Shown: positions 48,662 to 58,360, counted from the first letter of the stretch. The stretch: 64,000 nt of DNA from RGIG2945 sp045540355 (GCA_045540355.1 JAZQHB010000057.1:124001-188000); one strand, 5' to 3'. Notes: generated from the letters alone by a model not told the origin. Numbers and translations are program-made.

Positions 48662-49346
48662 AAAGCTAAAACGCATATTTAAACTTGATGTCAGGGAAAT
48701 CAATTACATAAACGGGCCCGAAGTTTTACCGCCACCGCTTACAAAAGAGGAAGAAGAAGCGGCGATGGCACAACTTGAAAACGGCGACGAAAGTATTAGA
48801 GAAAAGCTGATTGTTCACAACCTACGATTGGTGGTATATATCGCAAAAAAGTTTGAAAACTCAAATGTCGGCGTAGAAGATTTAATTTCAATCGGCACAA
48901 TCGGTCTTATCAAGGCAGTAAGAACATTTTGCCCGCAGAAGAAAATCAAGCTTGCAACCTATGCTTCAAGATGTATTGAAAATGAAATACTTATGCACTT
49001 AAGAAAAACCAATGTGACAAGAAATGATGTGTCCATTGATGAGCCATTGAATGTTGATTGGGACGGAAACGAATTGTTGCTGTCAGATATTTTAGGTAGT
49101 GAGCCCGACCTTGTAAACCGAGGAATTGAGGAAGAAGATGAGTGCGATTTATTACGGAAAACCGTTGAAAAATTAAATGACAGAGAACGACTGATTATGG
49201 AGATGCGTTTCGGAATCGGCGGAGGAAAAGAACACACGCAAAAAGAAGTAGCTGATATTTTAGGCATCTCACAAAGTTATATTTCAAGACTTGAAAAGCG
49301 TATAATAGAAAAGCTGAAAAAAGAAATGACTATTATAGGAGGTTAG
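48621..49346 (+). CDS. sigE: Pro-sigma-E, early mother-cell sporulation sigma factor
   Basis: The 241-residue sigma-70-family factor has a hydrophobic/basic pro-sequence (about 1-28, NYLVINLRNLFKKLKRIFK) removed by SpoIIGA. Region 2 includes NLRLVVYIAKKFENSNVGVEDLISIGTIGLIKAVRTF and the -10-binding stretch near residue 110. Region 4 ends with the helix-turn-helix TQKEVADILGISQSYISRLEKRI. GGAGG lies 11 bases before the ATG, inside spoIIGA. In many Clostridia sigG follows, but here a YmxH-type gene does. Confidence 0.94.
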   Translation: MKNYLVINLRNLFKKLKRIFKLDVREINYINGPEVLPPPLTKEEEEAAMAQLENGDESIREKLIVHNLRLVVYIAKKFENSNVGVEDLISIGTIGLIKAVRTFCPQKKIKLATYASRCIENEILMHLRKTNVTRNDVSIDEPLNVDWDGNELLLSDILGSEPDLVNRGIEEEDECDLLRKTVEKLNDRERLIMEMRFGIGGGKEHTQKEVADILGISQSYISRLEKRIIEKLKKEMTIIGG

Positions 49347-49349
49347 AGT

Positions 49350-49643
49350 GTGCATTGTTGCGTGACCGAATTAAGGGATAAGGAAGTCATAAATAAAGAC
49401 AACGGTTGCAGACTGGGAAATGTAAGCGATGTTGAAATAAATACCTGCGATGGAAAAGTTGTTGCGCTTCTGATTTACGGCAGAGCAAAATTAGGCGGAA
49501 TTATGGGCAGATGTGAGGATATACGCATCTGTTGGGAAGATGTTGATGTAATCGGTGATGACATAATATTGGTGCATTATAAATCACCGCCTCAACCGCA
49601 ACCGAGAAAAAGCGGAAATATTTTAAATAATTTTTTTCATTGA
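49350..49643 (+). CDS. YlmC/YmxH family PRC-barrel sporulation protein
   Basis: The 97-residue protein shows the family core ELRDKEVINKDNGCRLGNVSDVEIN and ends with a short basic tail. YlmC/YmxH proteins are small PRC-barrel-like proteins found in spore formers, expressed during sporulation; their molecular role is not settled. The GTG start has AGGAGG seven bases upstream and the gene lies three bases behind sigE, so it is in the sigE transcript. Confidence 0.8.
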   Translation: MHCCVTELRDKEVINKDNGCRLGNVSDVEINTCDGKVVALLIYGRAKLGGIMGRCEDIRICWEDVDVIGDDIILVHYKSPPQPQPRKSGNILNNFFH

Positions 49644-49646
49644 AAA

Positions 49647-49675
49647 TACCCCTCAGCATTTTCAGCTGAGGGGTA
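49647..49675. terminator. Bidirectional terminator between ymxH-type gene and aldose epimerase
   Basis: TACCCCTCAGC / GCTGAGGGGTA, an 11-base perfect stem with a seven-base loop, T-rich on the right flank and A-rich on the left. It serves both converging genes. Confidence 0.9.
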
Positions 49676-49683
49676 AAGCTTTT

Positions 49684-50535
49684 TTAAACGATTTCTGCCT
49701 TCCAAGTGAAGTTAAATGTTTCGCCTTTGTTCAAGTGTTCGATTGCCTGTTTCTTTGTGAAATCCTCGTTACCGTGGATTGTATCGCAAACACCGTGCCA
49801 GGGCTCTATGCAGACATAGGGTGCACCGGGTTTTGCCCATATTCCGAGATAAGGAGCGTTACCAAGGTCAAAACGGACTTCGCGGTTGTGGTTGGGACTT
49901 TTTAAAGTAATGCTTTTTGATTTAAAGCCTTTGAGAATCAAAGCGTCTGTTTCAAAAATATCTTCCGTGATGAGAATTTCGTTGCTGTTATCCAATGCGG
50001 GGAAGGTTTCGTCGATTCTTATGCCGTCCTCATTGATTCTTTCTGTGCGGAGATTTTCATTTTCAGAGAAATAAAGGCTGTCTCCGATTTCACAGTTGAA
50101 TCCGGGATGAGCACCAAGTGAGAAATACATATCACCGTCAGTTTTGTTGATTACGGTATGAGATACGCAGATGATGTTTTTATCGAGTGTGTATTTAACC
50201 TGAAGTTCATAATCAAAGGGATAAATCTTGAGTGTTTCTTCGTTGCTTTCTATTGAAAAAACTGCGTAATTTTCGCCCTCTTCTTTGAGGTCAAAATTCA
50301 TTTTTCTGACAAAACCGTGACGGTTGAGGTGATATTCTTTGCCGTTATATTTGAAAGTCTGCTTATGTAATTCACCGACTATCGGGAAAAGTATAGGTGA
50401 CTGACCCGACCAGATTTCCTCTTTGCCGTACCAAAGATATTCGCAGTCATTTTGTTTGTTGTAAATGCTTTTGAGTTCAGCACCTAAATCCGAAATTTTA
50501 ATTGATAAATAATCGTTTTCTATTGTTTTAATCAT
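49684..50535 (-). CDS. Aldose 1-epimerase family protein (LacX-like)
   Basis: The 283-residue beta-sandwich protein matches the galactose-mutarotase superfamily, LacX/YeaD-like subgroup. It has the polar pocket residues in FPIVGEL near 50, LNRHGFVRKM near 72, SLGAHPGFNCEIG with the catalytic-type histidine near 140, and APYVCIEPWHGVCD with the glutamate near 250. It likely interconverts sugar anomers, or acts on hexose-6-phosphates. It is a single-gene leftward unit with its own promoter at 50568-50596. Confidence 0.85.
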   Translation of the reverse strand: MIKTIENDYLSIKISDLGAELKSIYNKQNDCEYLWYGKEEIWSGQSPILFPIVGELHKQTFKYNGKEYHLNRHGFVRKMNFDLKEEGENYAVFSIESNEETLKIYPFDYELQVKYTLDKNIICVSHTVINKTDGDMYFSLGAHPGFNCEIGDSLYFSENENLRTERINEDGIRIDETFPALDNSNEILITEDIFETDALILKGFKSKSITLKSPNHNREVRFDLGNAPYLGIWAKPGAPYVCIEPWHGVCDTIHGNEDFTKKQAIEHLNKGETFNFTWKAEIV

Positions 50536-50567
50536 GATTTTTATAACCTTTCTGAAAAGTTAAGAAA

Positions 50568-50596
50568 ATTTTAACATAATAAGGCTCTTTTGTAAA
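50568..50596 (-). promoter_or_regulatory. Promoter of the aldose epimerase gene
   Basis: On the minus strand TTTACA (50596-50591) and TAAAAT (50573-50568) with a 17-base spacer. Confidence 0.65.
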
Positions 50597-50605
50597 GCAA
50601 AATAC

Positions 50606-50634
50606 TTGTAAAACTCCGATAAAAATGTTAGAAT
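50606..50634 (+). promoter_or_regulatory. Promoter of the recJ-relA operon
   Basis: TTGTAA (50606-50611) and TAGAAT (50629-50634), 17 bases apart. It diverges from the epimerase promoter, with ten bases between the two -35 elements. Confidence 0.6.
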
Positions 50635-50660
50635 AAATTAGTTATAATGGGGTGGTATAA

Positions 50661-52664
50661 GTGGTATCTAAACTTTGGAAAACAAAGGAATATGATATTT
50701 CCGAAGTCCTCAGCATACAAAAGAATTATGACTTGCCGAGAGTGCAGGCTGTATTGACCGCCGCAAGAGATTTAAAAGAAGATGTCTGCAGTGTGGCTGA
50801 CCCATATCTTTTTGACGATATGAAGACAGCGGTTGACAGAATAAAGCTTGCAATAAGTAACAAAGAAAGAATTACTGTTTACGGTGACTATGACGCTGAC
50901 GGTGTAACCGCGACGGCGTTACTTTACTTATACTTGAAAGAAAACGGTGCTGATGTTGACACCTATATCCCGGACAGGATGAATGAGGGTTACGGTCTTA
51001 ATGAAAATGCCGTAAGAATGTTAAAAGCACAAGGAACAAACCTAATCGTGACGGTTGATAACGGCATAGGTTCTATTACACTTTCAAAGCTTATAAAAGA
51101 ATTATCAATGGATTTGATAGTAACAGACCACCACTTGGGCGGTGATGAAATTCCCGAAGCTGTAGCTATACTTAATTGCAACACGGCGGGTTATAAGGGC
51201 AATTTCAAAAGCTTTGCCGGAGTAGGCGTGGCATTTAAGCTTGTCTGTGCATTAGAGGGTAACAGTGAGCGAATTTTAGAAAAATATGCAGACATCGTTG
51301 CAATAGGCACAGTCGGTGATGTTATGCCGATGATTGATGAAAACAGGATTATAGTCAAAAAAGGCATAGAGCTGATTGAAAGAGCACCAAAAACGGGAAT
51401 TGCATCTCTTGTAAAATTTGCAGACATAGGTCAAAGAGCAATTACTGCAAGCTCGATAGCATTCGGTATAGTGCCGAGGATAAATGCAGCAGGCAGAATG
51501 GGTTCAGCCGTGACTGCCTTGGAATTACTTATAACGAACAATCCCGACAGAGCTGACGAATTAGCAGAACAGATTTGCAAAGAAAATACAAAAAGACATG
51601 AAACAGAGGCTAAAATTACCGCAGAAGCAGAGAAAAATCTGCTCGGGGATACTACAGACCGATATCAGAAAGTCATTGTTGCAGACGGCGATGATTGGCA
51701 TGACGGAGTTATAGGAATAGTAGCCTCAAGAATTGTTGACAGATTCGGCAAACCCGCAGTTATTGTTTCAAAGCACACAGACCTTGCAAAAGGCTCGGGA
51801 AGAAGCATCGACGGTTTTTCTCTCTATGATTCTCTCAATAAGGTTTCGCATCTGTTCAGTAATTTCGGAGGACACGAAAAAGCGGCGGGATTTTCTCTGA
51901 AATCTAATGATGTAGATACATTCAAAAAAGAGCTTAATTCAAGCCTTAAAGATGTTGAAATGCCTCGCGTGGAATTGACACTTGATTGCGATATAGATAT
52001 ATCTGAAATAAATATTGAACTCTGTGATTTTCTGAAGAATATGGAGCCCTTCGGAGTCGGCAATGAGGAGCCGTTATTCGGTATTTTTAAACTGAAAATA
52101 GAAAACATATCACCTGTTTCGAACGGCAAACATTTAAGACTTACATTCTCTCACGGCAACAACAGAATACAAGCTATGTATTTCGGAATGAGTGCAGATA
52201 TGTTCGATTATAGTGTTGGCGATGTCGTTGATATCGCAGTAAATCTTGAAAGAAATGAATACATGGGCAGGGTAAGACCTGCGGTATATATCAGAGATAT
52301 CAAACTGTCAAGCATGAATTTTGAGGATGTTTTCAAAGGTGAAAGAATTTTTGAAAAATATAAGCGAGGCGAAAAGCTGACACCTGATGAAGCCTTGTAT
52401 ATTATCCCTGAAAGAAATGTTCTTGAAGCGACATACAGATATATCAGAAATAACTTGTCGGCAAATCCCCTTGCTATATGTAAAAAAATCGGCTCTTTCG
52501 GCGAAAAATACGGAAGCGTGTTAGTCGCAACGGAAGCCTTGCTTGAACGACGACTTATAAAATATTCAGAAAAGAATACACTTGTTATAGACAGTACGGA
52601 AAAGACGGATATAAACTTATCTGCTGTTCTGGTTGATTTGAAGGAGATAGCAAATGAACGATGA
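50661..52664 (+). CDS. recJ: Single-stranded-DNA-specific exonuclease RecJ
   Basis: The 667-residue DHH-family 5'-3' exonuclease works in recombination and mismatch repair. Core motifs: VYGDYDADGVTATALLY near residue 72 (motif I), IVTVDNGIGS near 130, VTDHHLGGDEIPEA near 152 (DHH), GVGVAFKLVCAL near 187, and the DHHA1 GGHEKAAGFSL near 410. An OB domain occupies about 460-560. A C-terminal helical stretch follows, as in many Firmicute RecJ. GTG start with a GGGGTGG site upstream. It overlaps relA by 11 bases. Confidence 0.93.
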   Translation: MVSKLWKTKEYDISEVLSIQKNYDLPRVQAVLTAARDLKEDVCSVADPYLFDDMKTAVDRIKLAISNKERITVYGDYDADGVTATALLYLYLKENGADVDTYIPDRMNEGYGLNENAVRMLKAQGTNLIVTVDNGIGSITLSKLIKELSMDLIVTDHHLGGDEIPEAVAILNCNTAGYKGNFKSFAGVGVAFKLVCALEGNSERILEKYADIVAIGTVGDVMPMIDENRIIVKKGIELIERAPKTGIASLVKFADIGQRAITASSIAFGIVPRINAAGRMGSAVTALELLITNNPDRADELAEQICKENTKRHETEAKITAEAEKNLLGDTTDRYQKVIVADGDDWHDGVIGIVASRIVDRFGKPAVIVSKHTDLAKGSGRSIDGFSLYDSLNKVSHLFSNFGGHEKAAGFSLKSNDVDTFKKELNSSLKDVEMPRVELTLDCDIDISEINIELCDFLKNMEPFGVGNEEPLFGIFKLKIENISPVSNGKHLRLTFSHGNNRIQAMYFGMSADMFDYSVGDVVDIAVNLERNEYMGRVRPAVYIRDIKLSSMNFEDVFKGERIFEKYKRGEKLTPDEALYIIPERNVLEATYRYIRNNLSANPLAICKKIGSFGEKYGSVLVATEALLERRLIKYSEKNTLVIDSTEKTDINLSAVLVDLKEIANER

Positions 52665-54840
52665 TATGAAAAAAGCTTTTCTTGAAATGCGTTCTCTTAT
52701 GGAGAAAAGCTGCAGCGAAGAAGATTTGTCGATGATAGACAGAGCTTTTGAGCTTGCGTCTAAGGCACATGAAGGTCAGAAGCGTCTTTCAGGTGAGGAA
52801 TTTGTTTCTCATCCGCTTTGTGTTGCCCGAATACTTGCAAATATGGGTATGGATGCATCATCAGTAATAGCTGCGTTACTTCATGATACGGTTGAAGATA
52901 CAGACCTTTCTATAGAAACAATAATGCAGGACTTCGGTACGGATATAGCACTTTTGGTAGACGGCGTTACAAAGCTTGGTAAAGTGCCGCTTTCAACAAA
53001 AGAAGAAGTACAGGCAGAAAACCTCAGAAAAATGCTCCTTGCCATGAACAAGGATATAAGAGTTATCATCATAAAGCTTGCTGACAGAATTCACAATCTG
53101 CGGACACTCGAGTTTATGCAACCGCAGAAACGCCTTGACAAAGCCTTGGAAACGCTCGAAATATATGCACCGATTGCTCACCGATTAGGTATCAGAGCGA
53201 TAAAGGAAGAGCTTGAAGATTTGGCAATCAGCTTCCTTGACCCGGTAGCATATCACGAAATCGAACAGTCCCTTGAAAAGCAAAGCGGAACAAGAATGGA
53301 GTTCCTTGAAAATATAAAAGCAAAAATCGGTGAAAGAGTGCATCATACTATGCCTCATGCAAAAATTGACGGCAGAATCAAGAGCGTTCACGGCATATAT
53401 AAGAAAATGTATATGCAGAATAAAAATTTTGATGAAATATATGATGTTTATGCGGTAAGGGTTATCGTAGATACAGTTGAAGAATGTTATAATTGTTTTG
53501 GTATAATCCACGATATGTTTCAGCCTATCCTCGGCAGATTCAAAGACTATATTTCAACTCCAAAACCGAATATGTATCAATCCCTCCATACAACTGTTCT
53601 CGACAAAGAGGGAATACCTTTTGAAGTTCAGATAAGAACATGGGATATGCACCATACCGCCGAATACGGTGTTGCCGCACATTGGAAGTATAAAGCGGGA
53701 ATGAACACAGGCAAAGAAAAGATAGAAGACCGCCTTGTATGGGTAAGACAGTTGCTTGAAAGTCAGACAGACAGCGGCGATGTTGAGGATATTGTCCGCA
53801 CAATCAAAACCGACCTTGTACCCGAAGAAGTGTTTGTCTTCACACCCAAAGGTGATGTTATTTGTCTGCCGCTCGGTGCAACGGTAATTGACTTTGCTTA
53901 TGCAATCCATTCCGCAGTCGGCAACAAAATGGTGGGTGCAAAGGTTGACGGAAGAATCGTATCGCTTGATTATCAGGTTAAAACAGGTGAAATTGTTCAT
54001 GTTCTGACATCATCTCAGCAGGGAAAAGGTCCGAGCAGAGATTGGCTGAAGATTGTAAAAACAAGTCAGGCGAGAAATAAAATCCGTTCATGGTATAAAA
54101 AAGAAAAAAGAGAAGAAAACATCATCGAAGGAAAGCTGGAGCTCGAAAGAGAATTCCGTCGAAACAATATGCGTTTTGATGATGAACAGTTTAACACATT
54201 TGTTATGGCTATTGCTGAAAGACAGAGATGCAAGACTATGGATGACTTCTTTGCGGCGATAGGATACGGAGGCATCAGTCTTAACAAGATGATGCCTAAG
54301 ATAAAAGAGGACTACACAAAAGCTTACAGAGCAACTCCCAAAACCGAGCTGCTTGACCATAAACCTGTAAAGAAAACAAAATCCTCGGAAGGTATAGTTG
54401 TCGAGGGTGTTGATAACTGCCTTGTCAAGTTTGCAAGATGTTGTAATCCTCTGCCGGGTGATGATATTATCGGTTTTATCACAAGAGGGCATGGCGTGTC
54501 TGTCCACAAGAGAGATTGCACCAATGTACCGAAATCAATACCTCTTTGTAACGAGCCCGAAAGATGGATAAATGCATATTGGGATAAGAATGTCAAGGAA
54601 GAATTCCAATCAACGCTCATGATTACCGCGTTGAGCAGATTGGGACTTTTAGCCGATGTTTCAGGTCTTATTGCGGCATTGAGGGTTAATATTCATGCAA
54701 CCAATACAAGAAGCATCAAAGACGGCAGATGTATGATGAGTATAACAATAACCGTCAACGGAGCAGAACACTTAAAGAGCGTTATTTCAAAGCTTGAAAA
54801 AATTGACGGCGTACTGATGGTAGAAAGGGCAACGATGTAA
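52654..54840 (+). CDS. relA: Bifunctional (p)ppGpp synthetase/hydrolase (Rel)
   Basis: The 728-residue stringent-response enzyme has an HD hydrolase (about 25-180: FVSHPLCVARILANMG, AALLHDTVEDTDLS, KLADRIHNLRTL), a synthetase (about 215-340: KSVHGIYKKMYMQNKNFDEIYDVYAVRVI; FEVQIRTWDMHHTAEYGVAAHWKYK), TGS (about 390-450), a zinc-finger-type region with FARCCNPLPGDDIIGF near 600, and ACT (about 655-728). Both HD and synthetase residues are intact, so it makes and degrades (p)ppGpp. GGAGAT precedes the ATG. Its stop overlaps the dtd start. Confidence 0.95.
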   Translation: MNDDMKKAFLEMRSLMEKSCSEEDLSMIDRAFELASKAHEGQKRLSGEEFVSHPLCVARILANMGMDASSVIAALLHDTVEDTDLSIETIMQDFGTDIALLVDGVTKLGKVPLSTKEEVQAENLRKMLLAMNKDIRVIIIKLADRIHNLRTLEFMQPQKRLDKALETLEIYAPIAHRLGIRAIKEELEDLAISFLDPVAYHEIEQSLEKQSGTRMEFLENIKAKIGERVHHTMPHAKIDGRIKSVHGIYKKMYMQNKNFDEIYDVYAVRVIVDTVEECYNCFGIIHDMFQPILGRFKDYISTPKPNMYQSLHTTVLDKEGIPFEVQIRTWDMHHTAEYGVAAHWKYKAGMNTGKEKIEDRLVWVRQLLESQTDSGDVEDIVRTIKTDLVPEEVFVFTPKGDVICLPLGATVIDFAYAIHSAVGNKMVGAKVDGRIVSLDYQVKTGEIVHVLTSSQQGKGPSRDWLKIVKTSQARNKIRSWYKKEKREENIIEGKLELEREFRRNNMRFDDEQFNTFVMAIAERQRCKTMDDFFAAIGYGGISLNKMMPKIKEDYTKAYRATPKTELLDHKPVKKTKSSEGIVVEGVDNCLVKFARCCNPLPGDDIIGFITRGHGVSVHKRDCTNVPKSIPLCNEPERWINAYWDKNVKEEFQSTLMITALSRLGLLADVSGLIAALRVNIHATNTRSIKDGRCMMSITITVNGAEHLKSVISKLEKIDGVLMVERATM

Positions 54841-55295
54841 TGAAAGCAGTGATTCAAAGAGTAAGTGAAGCATCTGTTTCTGTTGATGGAAAGGTGATTT
54901 CACAGATAGAAAAAGGGTATCTCGTTTTACTCGGAGTAGTTGACGGAGATACCGAAAAAGAAGCGGATATTATGGCGGAAAAGCTTCTTAAGCTCCGCAT
55001 ATTTGAAGATGAAAATGAAAAGATGAATCTTTCAATCAAGGATGTTGACGGTGATATTCTGGTTGTATCGCAGTTCACTTTGTGTGCGGATTGCAAAAAG
55101 GGTAACAGACCTTCATTTACATCATCAGCAGCACCTGATGAAGCAAACAGACTTTATGAATATTTCACAGACAAGCTGAGAACAGAGATTAAAAATGTCG
55201 GTACGGGCGAATTCGGTGCAGATATGGATGTAGCACTTCACAATGACGGACCTGTTACGATTCTTTATGATACCGATTTGTGGATTAGGAAGTGA
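54840..55295 (+). CDS. dtd: D-aminoacyl-tRNA deacylase
   Basis: The 151-residue homodimeric enzyme strips D-amino acids (and mischarged glycine) from tRNA. Diagnostic motifs are AVIQRVSEASV at the start, VVSQFTLCADCKKGNRPSF near residue 79 with the SQxT signature, and the cross-subunit GPVT motif in HNDGPVTILYDT near 137. Length is normal. It overlaps relA by one base; Rel followed by Dtd is a conserved order. Confidence 0.95.
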   Translation: MKAVIQRVSEASVSVDGKVISQIEKGYLVLLGVVDGDTEKEADIMAEKLLKLRIFEDENEKMNLSIKDVDGDILVVSQFTLCADCKKGNRPSFTSSAAPDEANRLYEYFTDKLRTEIKNVGTGEFGADMDVALHNDGPVTILYDTDLWIRK

Positions 55296-55299
55296 TTTT

Positions 55300-55944
55300 T
55301 TGCAGATAGAAATATTAAGCTCTCTTGAAATGGGCGAAAACTGCTACATTGTAACCGATGAAAACAGCGATGAGACTTTAGTTATAGATCCCGGATTTTT
55401 TAATGAAGATTTGAGAAAAGCCATTGAGAGTAAAAACATAAAATATATTTTACTGACCCACGGTCATTTTGACCATATTGCAGGTGTTGCAAAGCTTAAA
55501 AAGCTGACAGATGCAAAAATCTGCATTGCTGAAGAAGATGAAATCTGCCTTTATGATGACGAGGAAAATCTTGCTGAAATGGCAGGTGAATTACCGATTG
55601 AAAAAAGTAAGGCTGATATAATCGTCAATGAGGGCGATGAGATAAAAATTGGTGACACACGGTTTTATGTCATGAAAACTCCGGGTCATTCAAAAGGTTC
55701 TGTATGTTACATCTGCAAAGAAGAGAGGGTAATCTTTTCAGGTGACACGCTTTTTAAAAGAACTGTCGGAAGAACCGATTTTAAAACCGGAAATATCGAT
55801 GAAATGTATGCGACGCTCAAAAGGTTGGTTGACCTTGACGGAGACTATAAAGTTTTACCGGGTCACGGTCCCGAAACAACTCTGAATGACGAAAGAGTTG
55901 CAAATTTATATGTAAGAAGAATGAACAAGAGGATGTCAGAATGA
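55300..55944 (+). CDS. MBL-fold hydrolase, glyoxalase II-like
   Basis: The 214-residue protein has the metal motif LTHGHFDHIAGVAKL near residue 54 and further ligands in TPGHSKGSVCY near 127, SGDTLFKRTVGRTDF near 149 and LPGHGPETTL near 188. This is the small hydroxyacylglutathione-hydrolase-like subgroup found between dtd and hemZ in Clostridia. Its substrate is uncertain, as these bacteria often lack glutathione. The TTG at 55300 is preferred because AGGAAG lies seven bases upstream and the family starts here; longer in-frame starts would overlap dtd. Confidence 0.85.
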   Translation: MQIEILSSLEMGENCYIVTDENSDETLVIDPGFFNEDLRKAIESKNIKYILLTHGHFDHIAGVAKLKKLTDAKICIAEEDEICLYDDEENLAEMAGELPIEKSKADIIVNEGDEIKIGDTRFYVMKTPGHSKGSVCYICKEERVIFSGDTLFKRTVGRTDFKTGNIDEMYATLKRLVDLDGDYKVLPGHGPETTLNDERVANLYVRRMNKRMSE

Positions 55945-57416
55945 TACTTGTAATTGATAATCATAAATTCCATTATGAAATGGAGAACTTGTGCAGAGTG
56001 TTTTTTCCTTATGAAAAAATCTCTGTGACTACAGAGAATGAAAATGATAATAAAAAGGTGATAACAGGTCTATCGCAAACAGACGGTGTGTATAATATAT
56101 CTGTAAAGGTGACATGCGACGGTACTTCAATTGAAAAAAGCCATTCTGCCGATTCTGAAACGACGGAAGATGAGCTTGAAATCATAATGGCACAGAAGCT
56201 TTTTGAAGCCTTGTGTGAGCTTACGGGATATGTGCCTGATTGGGGTATACTCACAGGTGTAAGACCGTCAAAGCTTATGACAGCGATAGTCGAAGAAGTA
56301 GGCGAAGAAACTGCAAAAGCATATTTCACTCAAAAGCTTAAAGTGTCGGAAAAAAAGACTGAGCTTGCACTGAATGTTGCAAAAGCGGAAGAAAAAATAA
56401 TTGCAAATTCAAAACCTAATTCAATAAGTCTTTATGTATCAATTCCTTTTTGCCCTACAAGGTGCAGCTATTGTTCGTTTGTATCACACTCAATCAAAAA
56501 TGCACATAAGCTGATGCCCGTATATACAGAGTATCTCTGCAAGGAAATTGATGTTCTCGGCGAAACGGTCAAGGGATTGGGGCTTAAGCTTGAAAGTATT
56601 TATTTCGGCGGCGGTACACCGACAATACTCAATGCCGACCAACTCAAGCAGATTTTTGAAGCTATCGAAAGAAACTTCGATACATCAACGATAAGCGAGT
56701 ACACAGTTGAAGCAGGCAGACCAGATACAATAACTCAATCTGTACTTGAGGCTTTGAAAGAGGCAGGAGTAAGCAGAATAAGCATCAATCCGCAGACCTT
56801 TAACGAAGATGTGCTTGAAAAAATAGGCAGAGCACACAGTCCTTTGCGTACACTTGAAGCGTACAGAGTGGCAAGAGATGTCGGACACAAGAATATCAAT
56901 ATGGATCTGATTGCGGGCTTGCCGACAGATACATTGGAAAGTTTTGAAAATTCATTGAAGCAGACAATCGAGTTAGAACCCGAAAATATAACAGTACACA
57001 CTCTGGCTTTGAAGCGTTCGGCAAAGCTTTTCCAAGAAAACGAATCTGAAATGTCAAGCGGAAAGCTTACTGCACAGATGCTTGAAACTGCAAGCAAGCT
57101 TTTGTATGAAAGCGGATATTTTCCATACTATATGTATAGACAGAGCAGATGTATAGGGAATCTTGAAAATGTAGGTTGGAGTAAACCCGGCTATGAATGT
57201 CTTTATAATATCTATATGATGGAAGAATGTCATACGGTTTTAGCAGTAGGTGCAGGTGGGGTTACAAAGCTCAAGCAACCCGACGGACCTTACATTGAAA
57301 GAGTTTTCAATTATAAATATCCCTATGAATATCTTGATAATTTTGATACTCTTATGGAGCGAAAGGCAAGAATAAGAGAATTCTATGAGGAGTACCCTTA
57401 TGATAAAAGCGAGTAA
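55941..57416 (+). CDS. hemZ: Oxygen-independent coproporphyrinogen dehydrogenase HemZ
   Basis: The 491-residue radical SAM protein has a 165-residue N-terminal extension typical of HemZ (with GILTGVRPSKLM near 113). The cluster motif is PFCPTRCSYCSF with C171, C175 and C178. The barrel contains YFGGGTPTILNADQL near 228 and RISINPQTFNEDVLEKIGRAH near 282. HemZ is a HemN paralogue and true coproporphyrinogen activity is not proven for all members; no other haem genes are in the window. It overlaps the MBL gene by four bases. Confidence 0.88.
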   Translation: MILVIDNHKFHYEMENLCRVFFPYEKISVTTENENDNKKVITGLSQTDGVYNISVKVTCDGTSIEKSHSADSETTEDELEIIMAQKLFEALCELTGYVPDWGILTGVRPSKLMTAIVEEVGEETAKAYFTQKLKVSEKKTELALNVAKAEEKIIANSKPNSISLYVSIPFCPTRCSYCSFVSHSIKNAHKLMPVYTEYLCKEIDVLGETVKGLGLKLESIYFGGGTPTILNADQLKQIFEAIERNFDTSTISEYTVEAGRPDTITQSVLEALKEAGVSRISINPQTFNEDVLEKIGRAHSPLRTLEAYRVARDVGHKNINMDLIAGLPTDTLESFENSLKQTIELEPENITVHTLALKRSAKLFQENESEMSSGKLTAQMLETASKLLYESGYFPYYMYRQSRCIGNLENVGWSKPGYECLYNIYMMEECHTVLAVGAGGVTKLKQPDGPYIERVFNYKYPYEYLDNFDTLMERKARIREFYEEYPYDKSE

Positions 57417-58335
57417 TACACTCATCTCAATAAATTCAAATGCACAAAAAGACGCACAGGATTTTATTACCGCCTGTGAAAACAGGTACAAGAGGATAAT
57501 AAGCTCCGTCGTTGAAAGTATATGCCAAAAGGGCGGTCATGAGGTTGTAATGCTCGCAGGTCCGAGTGCGTCGGGCAAGACAACAACTGCAAACAAGCTC
57601 GTTGAAGAATTGAAAAAACGCGGACACGATGCTTGCAGAATATCGCTTGACGATTATTATCTCGAAATAAATCAGATGCCGATTTTACCCGACGGGTCAA
57701 GAGATTTTGAATCGGTTGATTCTCTTGATTTACCGCTTATTGCATCGACTCTTAATGAGCTGATAACAACGGGCAAAAGCGAGTTGCCGATATTTGATTT
57801 TCAGATACCTGCACGAAGCAAGGAAACAAGAAAAATTGAAATCGACGAAGGTGATGTGATAATCGTTGAGGGCTTGCACGCACTCAATCCGAAAATCTGC
57901 GACCGATTACCCGCTGAAAACCTCTTTAAAATCTATATCAGCGTAGCATCGAGAATTTATGATAGCGGAAAACTTCTTTTACGCCGTGAAAATATCCGAC
58001 TTGTCAGAAGAATGGTGAGGGATTTTCAATTCAGAAACAGCCCGATTGAACACACCTTGTCATTGTGGAAAAATGTCAGACGAGGCGAAAAGGAATATCT
58101 TTTCCCATATCAGGACTTGGCAGATGTAAGAATAAATTCAATTCATCTGTACGAGCCTTGTGTGTTTAAGGATATTGCATTACCTCTTTTAAAAGAAGTC
58201 AAAGAGGATTCTGAGTTTTACACACAGGTGCAGGATATAATCAAAGGCTACGAAAATTTTGCGTCTGTCAATGATACAATGGTGCCGCAGGACTCTCTTC
58301 TGAGAGAGTTTTTGGGGTCGGGAACAGACAGTTGA
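57400..58335 (+). CDS. Uridine kinase-like nucleoside kinase
   Basis: The 311-residue protein has a phosphoribulokinase/uridine-kinase P-loop domain with Walker A GPSASGKTT (54-62), RISLDDYYLEINQMP near 83, and VIIVEGLHALNPKI near 158. The N-terminal 45 residues and the C-terminal part are as in the clostridial Udk-like group encoded behind hemZ or mltG. Nucleoside phosphorylation is likely; specificity is not certain. ATG 57400 is chosen because GAGGAG (57386-57391) is its ribosome site. It overlaps hemZ by 17 bases. Confidence 0.82.
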   Translation: MIKASNTLISINSNAQKDAQDFITACENRYKRIISSVVESICQKGGHEVVMLAGPSASGKTTTANKLVEELKKRGHDACRISLDDYYLEINQMPILPDGSRDFESVDSLDLPLIASTLNELITTGKSELPIFDFQIPARSKETRKIEIDEGDVIIVEGLHALNPKICDRLPAENLFKIYISVASRIYDSGKLLLRRENIRLVRRMVRDFQFRNSPIEHTLSLWKNVRRGEKEYLFPYQDLADVRINSIHLYEPCVFKDIALPLLKEVKEDSEFYTQVQDIIKGYENFASVNDTMVPQDSLLREFLGSGTDS

Positions 58336-58360
58336 TTTTTCTCTTTGAAAATGATAGAAT
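58332..58360 (+). promoter_or_regulatory. Promoter of the flippase-mazG run
   Basis: TTGATT (58332-58337) and TAGAAT (58355-58360) with a 17-base spacer, overlapping the end of the kinase gene. Confidence 0.55.
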
